NCBI GenBank assembly: GCA_024680365.1
Contig: JAILCN010000030.1
Span: forward strand, 1-63,560
Direction of reading: 5' to 3'
DNA: 63,560 nt
From: Solobacterium sp.
GTDB lineage: Bacteria > Bacillota_I > Bacilli_A > Erysipelotrichales > Erysipelotrichaceae
Numbering within the stretch: position 1 is the first letter of the stretch; each line of letters opens with the position of its first letter. Both the position numbers and the translations under genes were made by a program. Under the pieces are notes generated by a model. The model was not told the DNA's origin. It ran no database searches and was given only the letters and a program-made list of their open reading frames with translations. Positions 1 to 9,600 of this stretch are shown one piece after another.

Positions 1-1330
1 CATCTGTCCAGCCCAGCTTCTGTGTCAGGGCAGTGTGTTCAGCTTTGTTTGTGGTGTAGTTGTGATTGCATTTCGTCATATTTGAATTGTATTCACGGTA
101 GAGAGGAACACTTTTCTTCGCGTCGCTGTACCAGCCAGTTCCTTCATCTGTCCAGCCCAGCCCGATCAGAGCATCTCTTTCTTTCGCTTTCATCGTGTAG
201 TGATGATCGCCGGAATATGAGTTGTAAAGTCTGTAGACAGGAACTGTAGAGGCAGTCGGCGCATACCAGCCGATGCCTTCGTATGTCCAGCCGCTCTTTT
301 TCAGGAAATCTCTTTCCTTCGTTTTTGCGGTATAGAAGTGTTCGCCGCTGTTCGGGTTGTACAGACGGTACATCGTTACCGGTGTTTCGGACAGGGAGGA
401 ATCAAAAACAACAGTATAGTTATCATTTTCTTTCAGATCGAAATCCACTGTGGAGCTGAATGGCTCCCATTCTTCTTCCGTGCCGCCGTAATAGACTTTT
501 GAACAGGTGCTGCCGCAGAAGGCATTCCAGCCGATCTTTTCAATGCCGGCAGGGATCTCCACATATTCCAGTTCCCGGGTTCCCCAGAATGCGTATTCAT
601 CGATCGTTTTCAGACCGGCAGGAAGAATGACGGTCGTGATCGTCCCGTGTCCGCCTAATGACCATCCGGTATGGCCGCCTTTCTGGGTGAATTCACACAT
701 GTAAGGAGAGAGAGCACCGGCTGAGATGGTGAGAACACCGTTTGGCACGACAGCCGTGCCGCTGAGGGAAGAAGATACAGCGATCAGACAATTGTTGACA
801 ATCACATAGCTGCCGGCCTTCATTTTTGCGCTCAGCCATGGTGTATATGAGAACGTTCCAAATCCGAATTTCTCAGCAGAAGAAGGAATCTTTATGGAAG
901 AGAAACCGCAGTAATAGAAACAGGAATCATCCAGTTCCCGGATCCCTTCGTGCAGGATCACTTCTTTCAGATTTTCACAGCCGGCAAACGCGCGCCTGCC
1001 GATGGATTCAACGGAACCCGCGATCTCGGCCTTTTTCAGAGAGGACAGTCCTTCAAACAGCAGCGGAGAGATCCTGGTGATCCCGTCTTTGACCACAACA
1101 GAAGTGATCTGATCCTGATATGTGCTCCAGGGTGCTTCAGAAGGCACATAGAAGTCCGGATCGCCGGTGCCTGACAGTGTCAGCGTCAGACTGTCATTTG
1201 GACCGGATACGCTCCAGGTGACGGTTTCACCGCAGCTTCCTGATTTTCCTGCGGCATGCAGAGGCTGCAGCTGTACAGTCATCAGACATGCGAGCAGGAG
1301 CGCGCATCCGGATTTGAATTTATTTTTCAT
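1..1330 (-). CDS. Secreted BspA-like leucine-rich-repeat protein, C-terminus beyond window
   Basis: The frame is open on the minus strand from ATG at 1330 to the left edge and is not in the ORF track because its stop lies outside. The start is preceded by AAAGGAG. The protein begins with a signal peptide (MKNKF, then a hydrophobic core ending near HAA). Roughly residues 45-310 read as BspA/TpLRR-type leucine-rich repeats, with units such as FEGLSSLKKAEI and FAGCENLKEVIL. From about residue 340 there are tandem repeats of the YRLYNPNSGEHFYT type, matching the DUF5648 repeat family; at least three copies are visible. This is probably a surface or secreted binding protein. The anchor, if any, is outside the window. 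The LRR assignment is firm; the ligand is unknown. Confidence 0.85.
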   Translation of the reverse strand, partial: MKNKFKSGCALLLACLMTVQLQPLHAAGKSGSCGETVTWSVSGPNDSLTLTLSGTGDPDFYVPSEAPWSTYQDQITSVVVKDGITRISPLLFEGLSSLKKAEIAGSVESIGRRAFAGCENLKEVILHEGIRELDDSCFYYCGFSSIKIPSSAEKFGFGTFSYTPWLSAKMKAGSYVIVNNCLIAVSSSLSGTAVVPNGVLTISAGALSPYMCEFTQKGGHTGWSLGGHGTITTVILPAGLKTIDEYAFWGTRELEYVEIPAGIEKIGWNAFCGSTCSKVYYGGTEEEWEPFSSTVDFDLKENDNYTVVFDSSLSETPVTMYRLYNPNSGEHFYTAKTKERDFLKKSGWTYEGIGWYAPTASTVPVYRLYNSYSGDHHYTMKAKERDALIGLGWTDEGTGWYSDAKKSVPLYREYNSNMTKCNHNYTTNKAEHTALTQKLGWTD

Positions 1331-1376
1331 GATGGTGTTTCTCCTTTTGAAACTGGCTGATATCATAATACCACGG

Positions 1377-1402
1377 ACAGAAAAAGATTCCTGTTTTTCT
1401 GT
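1377..1402. repeat. Perfect inverted repeat between divergent LRR and icd genes
   Basis: ACAGAAAAA and TTTTTCTGT flank an 8-base spacer in the divergent intergenic region. The right arm abuts the spacer of the putative icd promoter. It could be an operator or simply an RNA hairpin; the sequence alone does not decide. Confidence 0.4.
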
Positions 1403-1407
1403 TTCGG

Positions 1408-1416
1408 TGCTATCAT
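1408..1416 (+). promoter_or_regulatory. Probable extended -10 promoter of icd
   Basis: TGCTATCAT is an extended -10 element about 30 bases before the icd start codon. The -35 position (TTCCTG, 17 bases upstream) is weak, as is common with extended -10 promoters. Confidence 0.45.
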
Positions 1417-1445
1417 TAGCGATAATAAAAAAGAGGGAGACAGTT

Positions 1446-2657
1446 ATGACAAGGATTCAGATGAATACTCCGCTGGTCGAGATGGACGGCGACGAAATGA
1501 CAAGGATTCTCTGGAAGATGATCAAAGAGGATCTGATCGAACCCTTTGTGGATCTGAAAACCGAATACTACGACCTCGGACTGAAGCACCGGGATGAGAC
1601 AGACGACCAGGTAACAACAGACGCTGCACTGGCAGCGAAAAAATACGGCGTTGCGGTCAAGTGCGCGACGATCACGCCGAACAAGGCAAGAATGGAAGAA
1701 TACAGTCTGAAGAAGCTGTACAAGAGCCCGAACGGCACGATCCGGGCGATCCTCGACGGCACAGTCTTCCGAAAGCCGATCCTTGTAAAAGGGATCGAGC
1801 CGTATATCCGCACATGGAAAAAGCCGATCGTTCTGGCCAGACATGCGCATGGCGATGTGTACAAGGACTCTGAGATGAAGATCAGCGGCAGCTTCCCGGT
1901 CAAAGCAGAACTGGCTGTCACAGACGCTGAAGGAAACGAAACAAGACAGGATATCTTTACCTTCGGAGCGGACGGCATTCTGGAAGGCATGTATAACACA
2001 ACTGCTTCGATCCGCAGCTTTGCCCGCTCCTGCTTCGAATATGCGCTGGATCAGAAGATGGATCTCTGGTTCTCGACAAAGGATACCATTTCCAAGGTCT
2101 ATGACGGAGAATTCAAGGATATCTTCGCTGATATGTATGAGACCGAATACAAAGAACGCTTTGCGGAAGCCGGCATTGAATATTTCTACACGCTGATCGA
2201 TGACGCGGTCGCCCGTGTTGTCCGCAGCGAAGGCGGCATGCTGTGGGCGCTGAAGAATTATGACGGCGATGTCATGAGCGACATGATGGCTGCTGCATTC
2301 GGTTCGCTGGCGATGATGACATCGGTGCTTGTTTCACCGGAAGGCATCTATGAGTATGAAGCGGCACACGGCACTGTGCAGCGTCATTACTACAAATATC
2401 TGGAAGGAAAGGAAACTTCCACAAATTCCGTCGCAACAATCTTTGCCTGGAGCGGTGCACTGCGCAAACGGGCAGAACTGGACGGTCTGGATGATCTGAA
2501 GGAATTTGCTGACAGACTGGAGAAAGCAGTCCTGTCTGTGATCGAAAGCGGAAAAATGACAGGGGATCTGGCAGCTGTAACAACGCTTGAGAATGTCACA
2601 AAGCTGAACAGTGAACAGTTTATCCTGGCTGTCAGAGAAGAACTGGAGAAAGCATGA
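1446..2657 (+). CDS. icd: NADP-dependent isocitrate dehydrogenase, eukaryotic-like type II
   Basis: This enzyme oxidatively decarboxylates isocitrate to 2-oxoglutarate, producing NADPH in the cytosol. The ORF-track start at 1167 is too early: ATG 1446 follows GAGGGAGA and opens with the typical MNTPLVEMDGDEMTRILW. The 403-residue protein has the substrate-loop signature KSPNGTIRAILDGTVFRKPI near residues 94-113. Its C-terminal cofactor region is YEYEAAHGTVQRHYYKYLEG. These features belong to the homodimeric eukaryotic-like subfamily, not the E. coli Icd type. It stands alone between a divergent surface gene and a terminator, with no aconitase or citrate synthase nearby. It probably supplies 2-oxoglutarate for glutamate synthesis. 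Confidence 0.95.
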   Translation: MTRIQMNTPLVEMDGDEMTRILWKMIKEDLIEPFVDLKTEYYDLGLKHRDETDDQVTTDAALAAKKYGVAVKCATITPNKARMEEYSLKKLYKSPNGTIRAILDGTVFRKPILVKGIEPYIRTWKKPIVLARHAHGDVYKDSEMKISGSFPVKAELAVTDAEGNETRQDIFTFGADGILEGMYNTTASIRSFARSCFEYALDQKMDLWFSTKDTISKVYDGEFKDIFADMYETEYKERFAEAGIEYFYTLIDDAVARVVRSEGGMLWALKNYDGDVMSDMMAAAFGSLAMMTSVLVSPEGIYEYEAAHGTVQRHYYKYLEGKETSTNSVATIFAWSGALRKRAELDGLDDLKEFADRLEKAVLSVIESGKMTGDLAAVTTLENVTKLNSEQFILAVREELEKA

Positions 2658-2682
2658 AACTGCGGACGACCGCAGTTTTCTT
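2657..2682 (+). terminator. Terminator of icd
   Basis: The hairpin AACTGCGG-acga-CCGCAGTT is followed by TTCTT and starts at the icd stop codon. Confidence 0.8.
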
Positions 2683-2709
2683 GAATGTAAATCAAGACTG
2701 TACTATAAT
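2681..2709 (+). promoter_or_regulatory. Sigma-A promoter of the CNNM/lipid-kinase operon
   Basis: TTGAAT (2681-2686), a 17-base spacer and TATAAT (2704-2709) lie directly after the icd terminator and about 37 bases before the first start codon of the operon. Confidence 0.8.
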
Positions 2710-2746
2710 ATTTCCATTCATGACCGAAGGAGAGTGATATACCTAT

Positions 2747-4036
2747 ATGGACGACGGTACGCGAATATCCTGGATATTTACAGTGATCCTGCTGGTTCTG
2801 GCAGCGATGTTCTTTGCAATGGCGGAAACCGCATTTTCGTCTGTTTCCAGAAACAGACTGAAAGTGATGGCGGAAAAGGGAAGATCGGACGCAGTCAGAG
2901 CGGTTTACATTACAGATCACTTTGAAAGTGCAATTACGACGATCCTGATCTGCACCAATATCGTGCACATTGCCGCAGCAACTGTCGTAACAGTCAATGT
3001 TACAAGGACCTGGGGCGTATCCGCAGTTACCGTATCCACATTTATCACAACACTTGTGGTCTTTTTCTTCGGCGAAATGCTGCCGAAGAGCATGGCAAGA
3101 AAATACGCGCTGCGGATCAGTCTGGCTTCCGCAGGACTGATGCGGATGTTCATGTTTATCTTCAAGCCTGTTTCCGCGTTCCTGACATGGATCGGAAACG
3201 CTGTCTCCAGCCTGACGGAAGGCGACGGGGAAGTGACGGTTACGGAAGATGAACTGTACGATATCATTGAAGACATGACCAAGGAAGGTACCCTTGATGA
3301 AGAACAGGGAGACCTGATTTCCTCTGCGCTGCAATTCCAGGAGGTGACCGTAGAAAGCATTCTGACAAGCCGCATGGATGTAACGGCGATCGAGGTCAAT
3401 ATGCCGCAGGACGAGATCCTGGCGATCATCAAGAATGGCAACCACAGCCGTCTGCCGGTGTACGAAGGAACGATCGATCATATCATCGGCGTCCTGCAGA
3501 TCCGGAAATATATCCGTACATATCTGCGGGAAGGTGAAGTGAAAGACCTGCCAGGCCTGCTGGACAAGCCGTACTTTATTCACCAGTCTGCCAAGATCGA
3601 TGACCTGCTGAGCATGATGTCCAAGAAGAAGATGAATGTCGCTGTCGTGACGGACAACTACGGCGGAACGCTCGGCATCGTAACGGTAGAAGATATTCTG
3701 GAAGAACTGGTCGGCGAGATCTGGGATGAAGATGACAGCGCTGTTGAAAGCATTGCCGAGATCACCGATCATGTTTACAGCGTAGACGCGAATCTGCTTG
3801 TGACGGATGTGCTGGATGAACTTGGCGTTCATTATGATGATGAAGAGGAAAACAGGATCCTGAACAAGATCATGAGCGAGCTGACGTTTGAGCATTTCTC
3901 TGCGATTCCCAGAGAAGGAGATCAGTTTACCTATCTGAATACGGTGATCACCGTACAGATCATGAAACAGAACCGGATCGTCCGTCTGGTCGTCAAAGTA
4001 GAAGAAGACGAAGGAAAGGACGGTGATGACGAATGA
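2747..4036 (+). CDS. CNNM/CorC-HlyC family membrane protein (copy 1)
   Basis: This is a probable Mg2+ or Co2+ transport-related membrane protein of the CNNM/CorB family, often called a hemolysin-like protein. Hydrophobic segments in about residues 1-150 form the DUF21 transmembrane domain. A tandem CBS pair follows (roughly residues 200-330, with LTSRMDVTAIEVN and NYGGTLGIVTVEDILEELVGEIWDE). A CorC_HlyC domain closes the protein and ends in an acidic tail. At 429 residues it is normal family size. The start follows GAAGGAG. Its stop overlaps the start of a paralog by four bases (ATGA), so the two are translationally coupled and may work as a heterodimer. Confidence 0.9.
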   Translation: MDDGTRISWIFTVILLVLAAMFFAMAETAFSSVSRNRLKVMAEKGRSDAVRAVYITDHFESAITTILICTNIVHIAAATVVTVNVTRTWGVSAVTVSTFITTLVVFFFGEMLPKSMARKYALRISLASAGLMRMFMFIFKPVSAFLTWIGNAVSSLTEGDGEVTVTEDELYDIIEDMTKEGTLDEEQGDLISSALQFQEVTVESILTSRMDVTAIEVNMPQDEILAIIKNGNHSRLPVYEGTIDHIIGVLQIRKYIRTYLREGEVKDLPGLLDKPYFIHQSAKIDDLLSMMSKKKMNVAVVTDNYGGTLGIVTVEDILEELVGEIWDEDDSAVESIAEITDHVYSVDANLLVTDVLDELGVHYDDEEENRILNKIMSELTFEHFSAIPREGDQFTYLNTVITVQIMKQNRIVRLVVKVEEDEGKDGDDE

Positions 4037-5295
4037 CACTGGAAGGAATCATTACTGTCATTGTCCTGCTTGTTCTCTGTTCCGGCTTCTTCTCAGCTTC
4101 TGAGATGGCTTACAGCTCCTGCAACAGGATCCGTCTGGAGAATGCAGCTGAAGAGGGCGATGAGAAGGCAAAGAAAGCGCTGAAGATCACCGAACGCTTT
4201 GATGACGCGCTGTCTGCGATCCTGGTCGGCAACAACCTGGTCAATATTGCTTCATCCTCACTGGGCTCGATTGCCGTCATGATGACGCTGGGCGAAGACT
4301 ACGCATGGGTCTCCACACTGGTCATTACACTGGCTGTCATCGTGTTCGGCGAAACGATCCCGAAGATCACCGCGAAGAAGAATGCGACAAAGTGTGCCAT
4401 TGGTTTCTCCGGTGTGATCCGCTTCCTGATGACGGTCCTGAGACCTGTGACGTGGCTTGTTGTCACGCTGGTCGATTTCCTGACTTCAGGAATGAAGGGG
4501 GAAGAAACAGATGATGAAGAAGCGGCAGTGGAAGAGCTGCATTCCATCATCGACACAGCGGAAGATGAAAAGGTCATCGATGAAGATTCATCCGAGCTGG
4601 TCAACGCAGCGATCGACTTCGCAGATATTTCCGTATCAGAAGTCATGACCGCAAGAGTGGATATTCTTGCCATCGATATTGATGATGATCCTGAAGATAT
4701 TCTTGAGACGATCGCAGGATCCTCATTCTCCCGGATCCCGGTTTATCAGGACAGCATCGATAATATTATCGGCATCCTGTCTCTGAACCATTATCTGAAG
4801 AGTGCTGTCGATGACAGAAACGTGGAGATCAGGCCGCTGCTGATGCAGCCGTACTTCGTGTACAAGACGATGAAGCTTCCTGCTGTGCTCTCTCTGTTAA
4901 GAGATTCCCAGCAGCATCTGGCGATCGTTACAGATGAATACGGCGGAACGCTTGGCGTTGTTTCCATGGAAGACGTTCTGGAAGAACTGGTCGGCGAGAT
5001 CTGGGATGAGACAGATGTCGTGGAAGATGAGATCAAGGTGATCGAAGACGGTGTATTTGAAGTCGACGGCGATACGGTCGTTTCTGAACTGTGTTCTCTT
5101 ATGGACTGGGAGATCGATTCGTTTGATTTCGAAAGTGAAACAGTCGGCGGCTGGTGCATCGAATTCCTGGGTGAATTCCCGGATCCGGGATCTTCCTTCA
5201 CATACCGCAATGTGGAAGTGACGGTCACGGAAGCGGATGAGCGGCGTGTCAAAAAGGTTACAGTAAAAATTCTTCATGAAGAAAATGAAGAATGA
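4033..5295 (+). CDS. CNNM/CorC-HlyC family membrane protein (copy 2)
   Basis: This is a paralog of the preceding gene with the same layout: a DUF21 transmembrane domain (about residues 1-145), two CBS motifs and a CorC_HlyC domain. Shared stretches include the NYLVGNN-type TM region and EYGGTLGVVSMEDVLEELV. It starts within the upstream stop codon (ATGA overlap) and ends in another ATGA overlap with the lipid kinase, so all three are one operon. CBS pairs in this family bind adenosine nucleotides. The cation transported cannot be read from sequence. Confidence 0.9.
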   Translation: MTLEGIITVIVLLVLCSGFFSASEMAYSSCNRIRLENAAEEGDEKAKKALKITERFDDALSAILVGNNLVNIASSSLGSIAVMMTLGEDYAWVSTLVITLAVIVFGETIPKITAKKNATKCAIGFSGVIRFLMTVLRPVTWLVVTLVDFLTSGMKGEETDDEEAAVEELHSIIDTAEDEKVIDEDSSELVNAAIDFADISVSEVMTARVDILAIDIDDDPEDILETIAGSSFSRIPVYQDSIDNIIGILSLNHYLKSAVDDRNVEIRPLLMQPYFVYKTMKLPAVLSLLRDSQQHLAIVTDEYGGTLGVVSMEDVLEELVGEIWDETDVVEDEIKVIEDGVFEVDGDTVVSELCSLMDWEIDSFDFESETVGGWCIEFLGEFPDPGSSFTYRNVEVTVTEADERRVKKVTVKILHEENEE

Positions 5296-6251
5296 CTAGA
5301 AAGGCTGATCTGAGCATTATGACAGACAGAAAAAGAAAAAAAGTACTTCTTCTGATGAACATGGCATCCGGACAGGGAAACGGCAGGCGTGATCTGCCGT
5401 CGATCATCGAAAGACTCTCTGTATGGGGCTGTGAAGTGACGGTATATCCGATCATTCCGGAACGGGGACTGATCTCCGAACGGATCATCAGCGAACATAA
5501 AGAAGGTTTTGACGTGATCGCTGTTTACGGCGGAGACGGATCTCTGAACTATGTCGTCAACGGTCTTCTGCAGGAAAACCTTACGATTCCGATCGGTTAT
5601 ATCCCGGGCGGAAGCACGAACGATTTCGCCCGAAGCTTCGGTGACAGTATTTCCGTCTATGACTGCTGCCGGGCAATCGCGTACGGCGAGCCGTTCCAGT
5701 ATGATATCGGCGTATTTAATGACAACCGCTATTTCAACTATGTCGCGGCATTCGGCGCCTTTACCAAGACAAGCTATGAAACTCCGCAGGCAGTCAAGAA
5801 TATCTTCGGGTACGGCGCATATGCGCTCAGTGCCATCGGCTCTCTTTCGGAGAGCCTCAGCTACCGGAAGCATATGATCGTCAGACATGACGGGGAAACA
5901 CTGGAAGGCAACTTCATTTACGGCAGCATTTCCAATTCAACGTCTGTCGGCGGAATGAAGTTCGCGTTTGCCAACGATACTTCTCTGAATGACGGCGTCT
6001 TTGAAGTCATGCTGATCACCTCACCGGACAATCCGCTGGACCTTGCCAGCGTGGTTTCCAGCCTGACGACCGGCGTGATCGACCGCCGCTTTGTAAAGAT
6101 CTTCAAAACCGCGTCGATCGAGCTTGAATGCAACGAAGAGTTTGACTGGACACTGGACGGAGAAGCCGGCGGCAGATGCAAAAAAGCGAACATCAGAGTG
6201 CTTCCCAAAGCAGCGTCCATGATGGTCTTCAACGAAAGCAGCCACAACTGA
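5292..6251 (+). CDS. Diacylglycerol/sphingosine kinase family lipid kinase
   Basis: This protein transfers phosphate from ATP to a lipid, most likely diacylglycerol, at the inner membrane face. The catalytic N-terminal domain has the nucleotide loop VYGGDGSLNYVVNGL (about residues 76-90) and the family motif GGSTNDFARS (about 106-115). The C-terminal half matches the YegS/DgkB beta-sandwich, with TLDGEAGG near the end. At 319 residues it is typical of YegS/DgkB proteins. The start at 5292 overlaps the upstream stop; an internal ATG at 5319 after AGAAAGG is a reasonable alternative. DgkB-like enzymes recycle diacylglycerol from lipoteichoic acid synthesis, but whether this one does is inference. 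Confidence 0.88.
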   Translation: MTRKADLSIMTDRKRKKVLLLMNMASGQGNGRRDLPSIIERLSVWGCEVTVYPIIPERGLISERIISEHKEGFDVIAVYGGDGSLNYVVNGLLQENLTIPIGYIPGGSTNDFARSFGDSISVYDCCRAIAYGEPFQYDIGVFNDNRYFNYVAAFGAFTKTSYETPQAVKNIFGYGAYALSAIGSLSESLSYRKHMIVRHDGETLEGNFIYGSISNSTSVGGMKFAFANDTSLNDGVFEVMLITSPDNPLDLASVVSSLTTGVIDRRFVKIFKTASIELECNEEFDWTLDGEAGGRCKKANIRVLPKAASMMVFNESSHN

Positions 6252-6255
6252 TCTT

Positions 6256-6281
6256 AGCATGCCCCCGCGGCATGCTTTTTC
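6256..6281 (+). terminator. Terminator of the CNNM/lipid-kinase operon
   Basis: The 8-bp hairpin AGCATGCC-cccgc-GGCATGCT is followed by a T run. Confidence 0.85.
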
Positions 6282-6314
6282 GTGTACAATGAAGACAGTA
6301 CAGGAGGATGCACG

Positions 6315-6539
6315 ATGAAGAAACTGTTTGATTTAGGAAACAGGTATGCTGAGAACAGCACCTGGATCGACTTTGCCCTCACGAAATTCTGTCTGTGTTC
6401 CATGGGAATCGCCATCGGGATGCAGGTTCCGGAAAAATACCGGAAGAAAGTCCTCTGCGGATGTGCGTGCGTCTTTGCCTCAACGTACATTCCGCTGATG
6501 ACAAAAGTGTTCAGGATCGCTTTCGAAGAGGATGAATGA
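6315..6539 (+). CDS. Small conserved membrane protein (often called phosphate-permease-like)
   Basis: This 74-residue protein begins at ATG 6315 after a strong AGGAGG, downstream of the ORF-track start. It has an amphipathic N-terminus (MKKLFDLGNRYAENS), then two hydrophobic stretches (about residues 23-37 and 45-60) around a basic PEKYRKKV turn. It resembles a small Firmicutes family that databases label permease of phosphate ABC transporter; I know of no experimental support for that name. It is flanked by terminators on both sides, so it is probably a single-gene unit. Function is unknown. Confidence 0.7.
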   Translation: MKKLFDLGNRYAENSTWIDFALTKFCLCSMGIAIGMQVPEKYRKKVLCGCACVFASTYIPLMTKVFRIAFEEDE

Positions 6540-6540
6540 A

Positions 6541-6573
6541 GCACTGCCGCAGAGCAGTGTTTTTTCTTTTTTT
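6541..6573 (+). terminator. Terminator after small membrane protein
   Basis: CACTGC-cgcaga-GCAGTG is followed by a long T-rich run. Confidence 0.85.
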
Positions 6574-6629
6574 TGTCGCGGGAATTTCTGCTTCTTTGGC
6601 ATATATGTCATGTGGAAGGAGACAGAAAG

Positions 6630-9600
6630 ATGAAAAAGAAAACAGAAAACATAAGGAGAAAGTGCGCAGTGCTGGCTGTACTGACAGTGCTCATTCTGTC
6701 CATGGGGATCTGCACGGCAGAAGCTGAGACGAAAAAGCTGACGACCAGCCACAAGACCGGCTTCAGCTATTATGCACTGCTCAATTATTACCGGACTGAC
6801 TACGACAGACCGTCCCGGGCAACACACGGTCTGATCGATCACTATGAATGGGGAAACGAAACGGTATTCTGCGTCAATCCCTGGATGCCCGCGGCAGATG
6901 TCAGTGATCAGTATTCTGATTCCGGAGATTTTTATGACTGGAAAGGCATCAGCTATATCGAAGTACCGCAGGAAGACGGCACGCGTGTTCCTCTGGTCTA
7001 TACCCAGGATGTGATCGATGAGATCTCACTGATCGCCTATTTCGGGTATGACTATCCCGGACATCAGACAGAACGCTATTATGCGGCTGCTCAGAAGCTG
7101 ATCTGGGAACAGATCATTCACAAGCCGGTCACGGTATACACCGGAAATGTCGAATGCAGTGACGCTGCATGCGGCGGTCTGCCTGTCGCGGATCTTTCCG
7201 CTGAAGTGCAGGCGATCCGTGCCCTGATGGATGAATTCAAACTGATGCGGATCGGCTGGAAGATGGAATACGCGGTATCATCGCGATACCCGAAAGGGAC
7301 AGCGCTCAGCGATCCGTCTGATATGCGAAAAGATGAAGTCGTGAAAGTGAGCATCACTTCCGGTGATCTTTCCCGCTACAGATTTACAGAGAAGAAAGGA
7401 CTTGTGCTGTGTGATGAAACAGGCAGAGCCCTTTCAGAACAGGATCCCTCATCCGCCTCGCAGATGCAGGCATTTCATAATGTCTTCTATGTGAAGATCA
7501 GTGATCCTTCAATCTGTTCCTTTACGTTGACGACTGCTCTGTTGAGCGGCGCTCCGGCGGACGTGCCGTTTCTGTTGACATCAGGAAACCGGAAAGACCA
7601 GGAAATGATCCGCCGGGGAAGAGTGCGCAATGCGGACACAAAGACCCAGAAGTTCAGTGTGAAGCAGACAGAGATCCGTCTGTCAGTCATGAAAAAGGAT
7701 CCCGCCGGCAAACCGCTCAGCGGCGCTTCTCTTGCGGTATCTGAAAAGGGCAGCGATACCGTCCTGTATGAATGGACAAGCGGCACCGAAGAACATGTGA
7801 TCGCTCCCGCCGCCAAACTGCTTCCGGGAAAAACATATGTCCTGAAGGAGATCAAAGCACCTGCAGGTTCTGTCAGAGCAGCGGATAAGGAATTCACAAT
7901 ACCTGCTGATGTGCCGAACGGCTATACGGCAAAAATCGAAATGACAGATCCGGCTGTCTATGTCCTTAAGACAGATGAAAACGGAAACGCGCTTGCCGGA
8001 GCGAAGCTTGCCGTGATCGATCAGAAAACCGGAAAGACGGTCGATACGATCGTTTCAGCAAAACAGAAACAGGCAGTGAACGGTCTTGAATCAGGAAAGA
8101 CATACATTCTGCGGGAAACAGAAGCGCCTGCCGGTTTCCGCAAAGCAGCTGACGTCACTTTTACACCGAAAGCAGATCAGGTCCTGACTGTGACGATGAA
8201 AGACAGCCGTAATCCTGTTACGGTCAGCCTGAAGAAAACAGACAGTTCCGGCCGTCATCTTTCCGGCGCGGAGTTTTCGGTCTGCGAGAAAGGAAGTGAT
8301 ACAGTACTCTATACGATCCGTGAACAGGACGGCGCGTACACTGTAAAAGATGCCGCCAGACTGCTGAACGGACATACATACGTGATCCGGGAAACGAAAA
8401 CACCGGCCGGATATGTGACCGCTTTACCGGTATCGTTTACTGTGCCGGAAACTGTGAACAGCGGGCAGGTGCTGCAGGTGACCATGAAAGACCCGCGGAT
8501 CTCTGTCCTGAAAACAGATGAGACAGGAACAGCTCTGACCGGTGCTGTTCTGCAGGTCAGAGAAAAAGACAGCGGTGAGATCAGAGACGAATGGACGAGC
8601 GGAACAGAGAAACATTACATCTCTCATCTGCAGGCGGGGAAAACATATATCCTGTCAGAAACAAAAGTACCGGCCGGCTATGTGAAGATGAAAGACCTGA
8701 CTTTTACTGCTGAGGCAGAAAAAGATCTGCATCTGAAGGCAGTCAACACCCGGGCAAAGATCCATCTGAAGATCCGGAAGACAGACGGCAGCGGCAGACT
8801 GATGAACGGGGCAGTGCTCGCGGTATTGGAAAAGGGTAAGAGCGAACCGCTGTATCAGTGGACGACAGACGGGAAAGAATATGAACTGCAGGACGCTGAC
8901 AAACTGAAACCGTCCGGAAAATACATCCTCAGGGAACTGAAAGCTCCGGAAGGATATGTCAAAGCTGCAGATGCGGAATTCTCCATTCCGGAAACATATC
9001 CCGACGGCTATGCAGTATCTGTTTCCATGAAGAACACCCAGGTAAAAGTACTGAAGAAAGATGACGCCGGAAGTCCTCTCAGCGGTGCTGTGCTGACGGT
9101 CACCGACGCGGAAAGCGGAAAAACAGCGGATCAGTGGACAACCACGCTGCAGCCGCATATCGTGAAGAACCTGTTCGCCGGGAAGACCTACATTCTGAAA
9201 GAGACCAGCGCTCCGTTCGGTCACGCAGTCATGAAGGAGATCCGCTTTACGGCAGACGGAGAGAAAGATATCACACTGGAAGGTACTGACAGCAGGCTGA
9301 AGATCTATGTCAGTGTTCTCAAAAAAGATTCGTATGATCCGGAGATCACACTGGCCGGCGCCGAGTTTACAGTGTTCGAAAAAGACAGCGGAAAACCTGC
9401 GTCCGCGGCAGACGGTAAGCCTGCAGTGCTGATCACCGGAGCAGACGGCAAAGCGGAGACTTCGCTGTTCTGGCGCAAGGAAGGATACTTTCTGAAAGAG
9501 ACAAAGGCACCGGAAGGCTATCGGATCAATTCGGATAAACCATTTGATATTGTTCCGGATCAGACCTATACATTTACGGCGGACGACCCTGCTTTCCGCT

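Noticed and set aside
2390-4039. 549-residue minus-strand ORF opposite the first CNNM gene
   Set aside because: Shadow of the CNNM gene; no coherent domain, and it crosses the icd terminator and the operon promoter.
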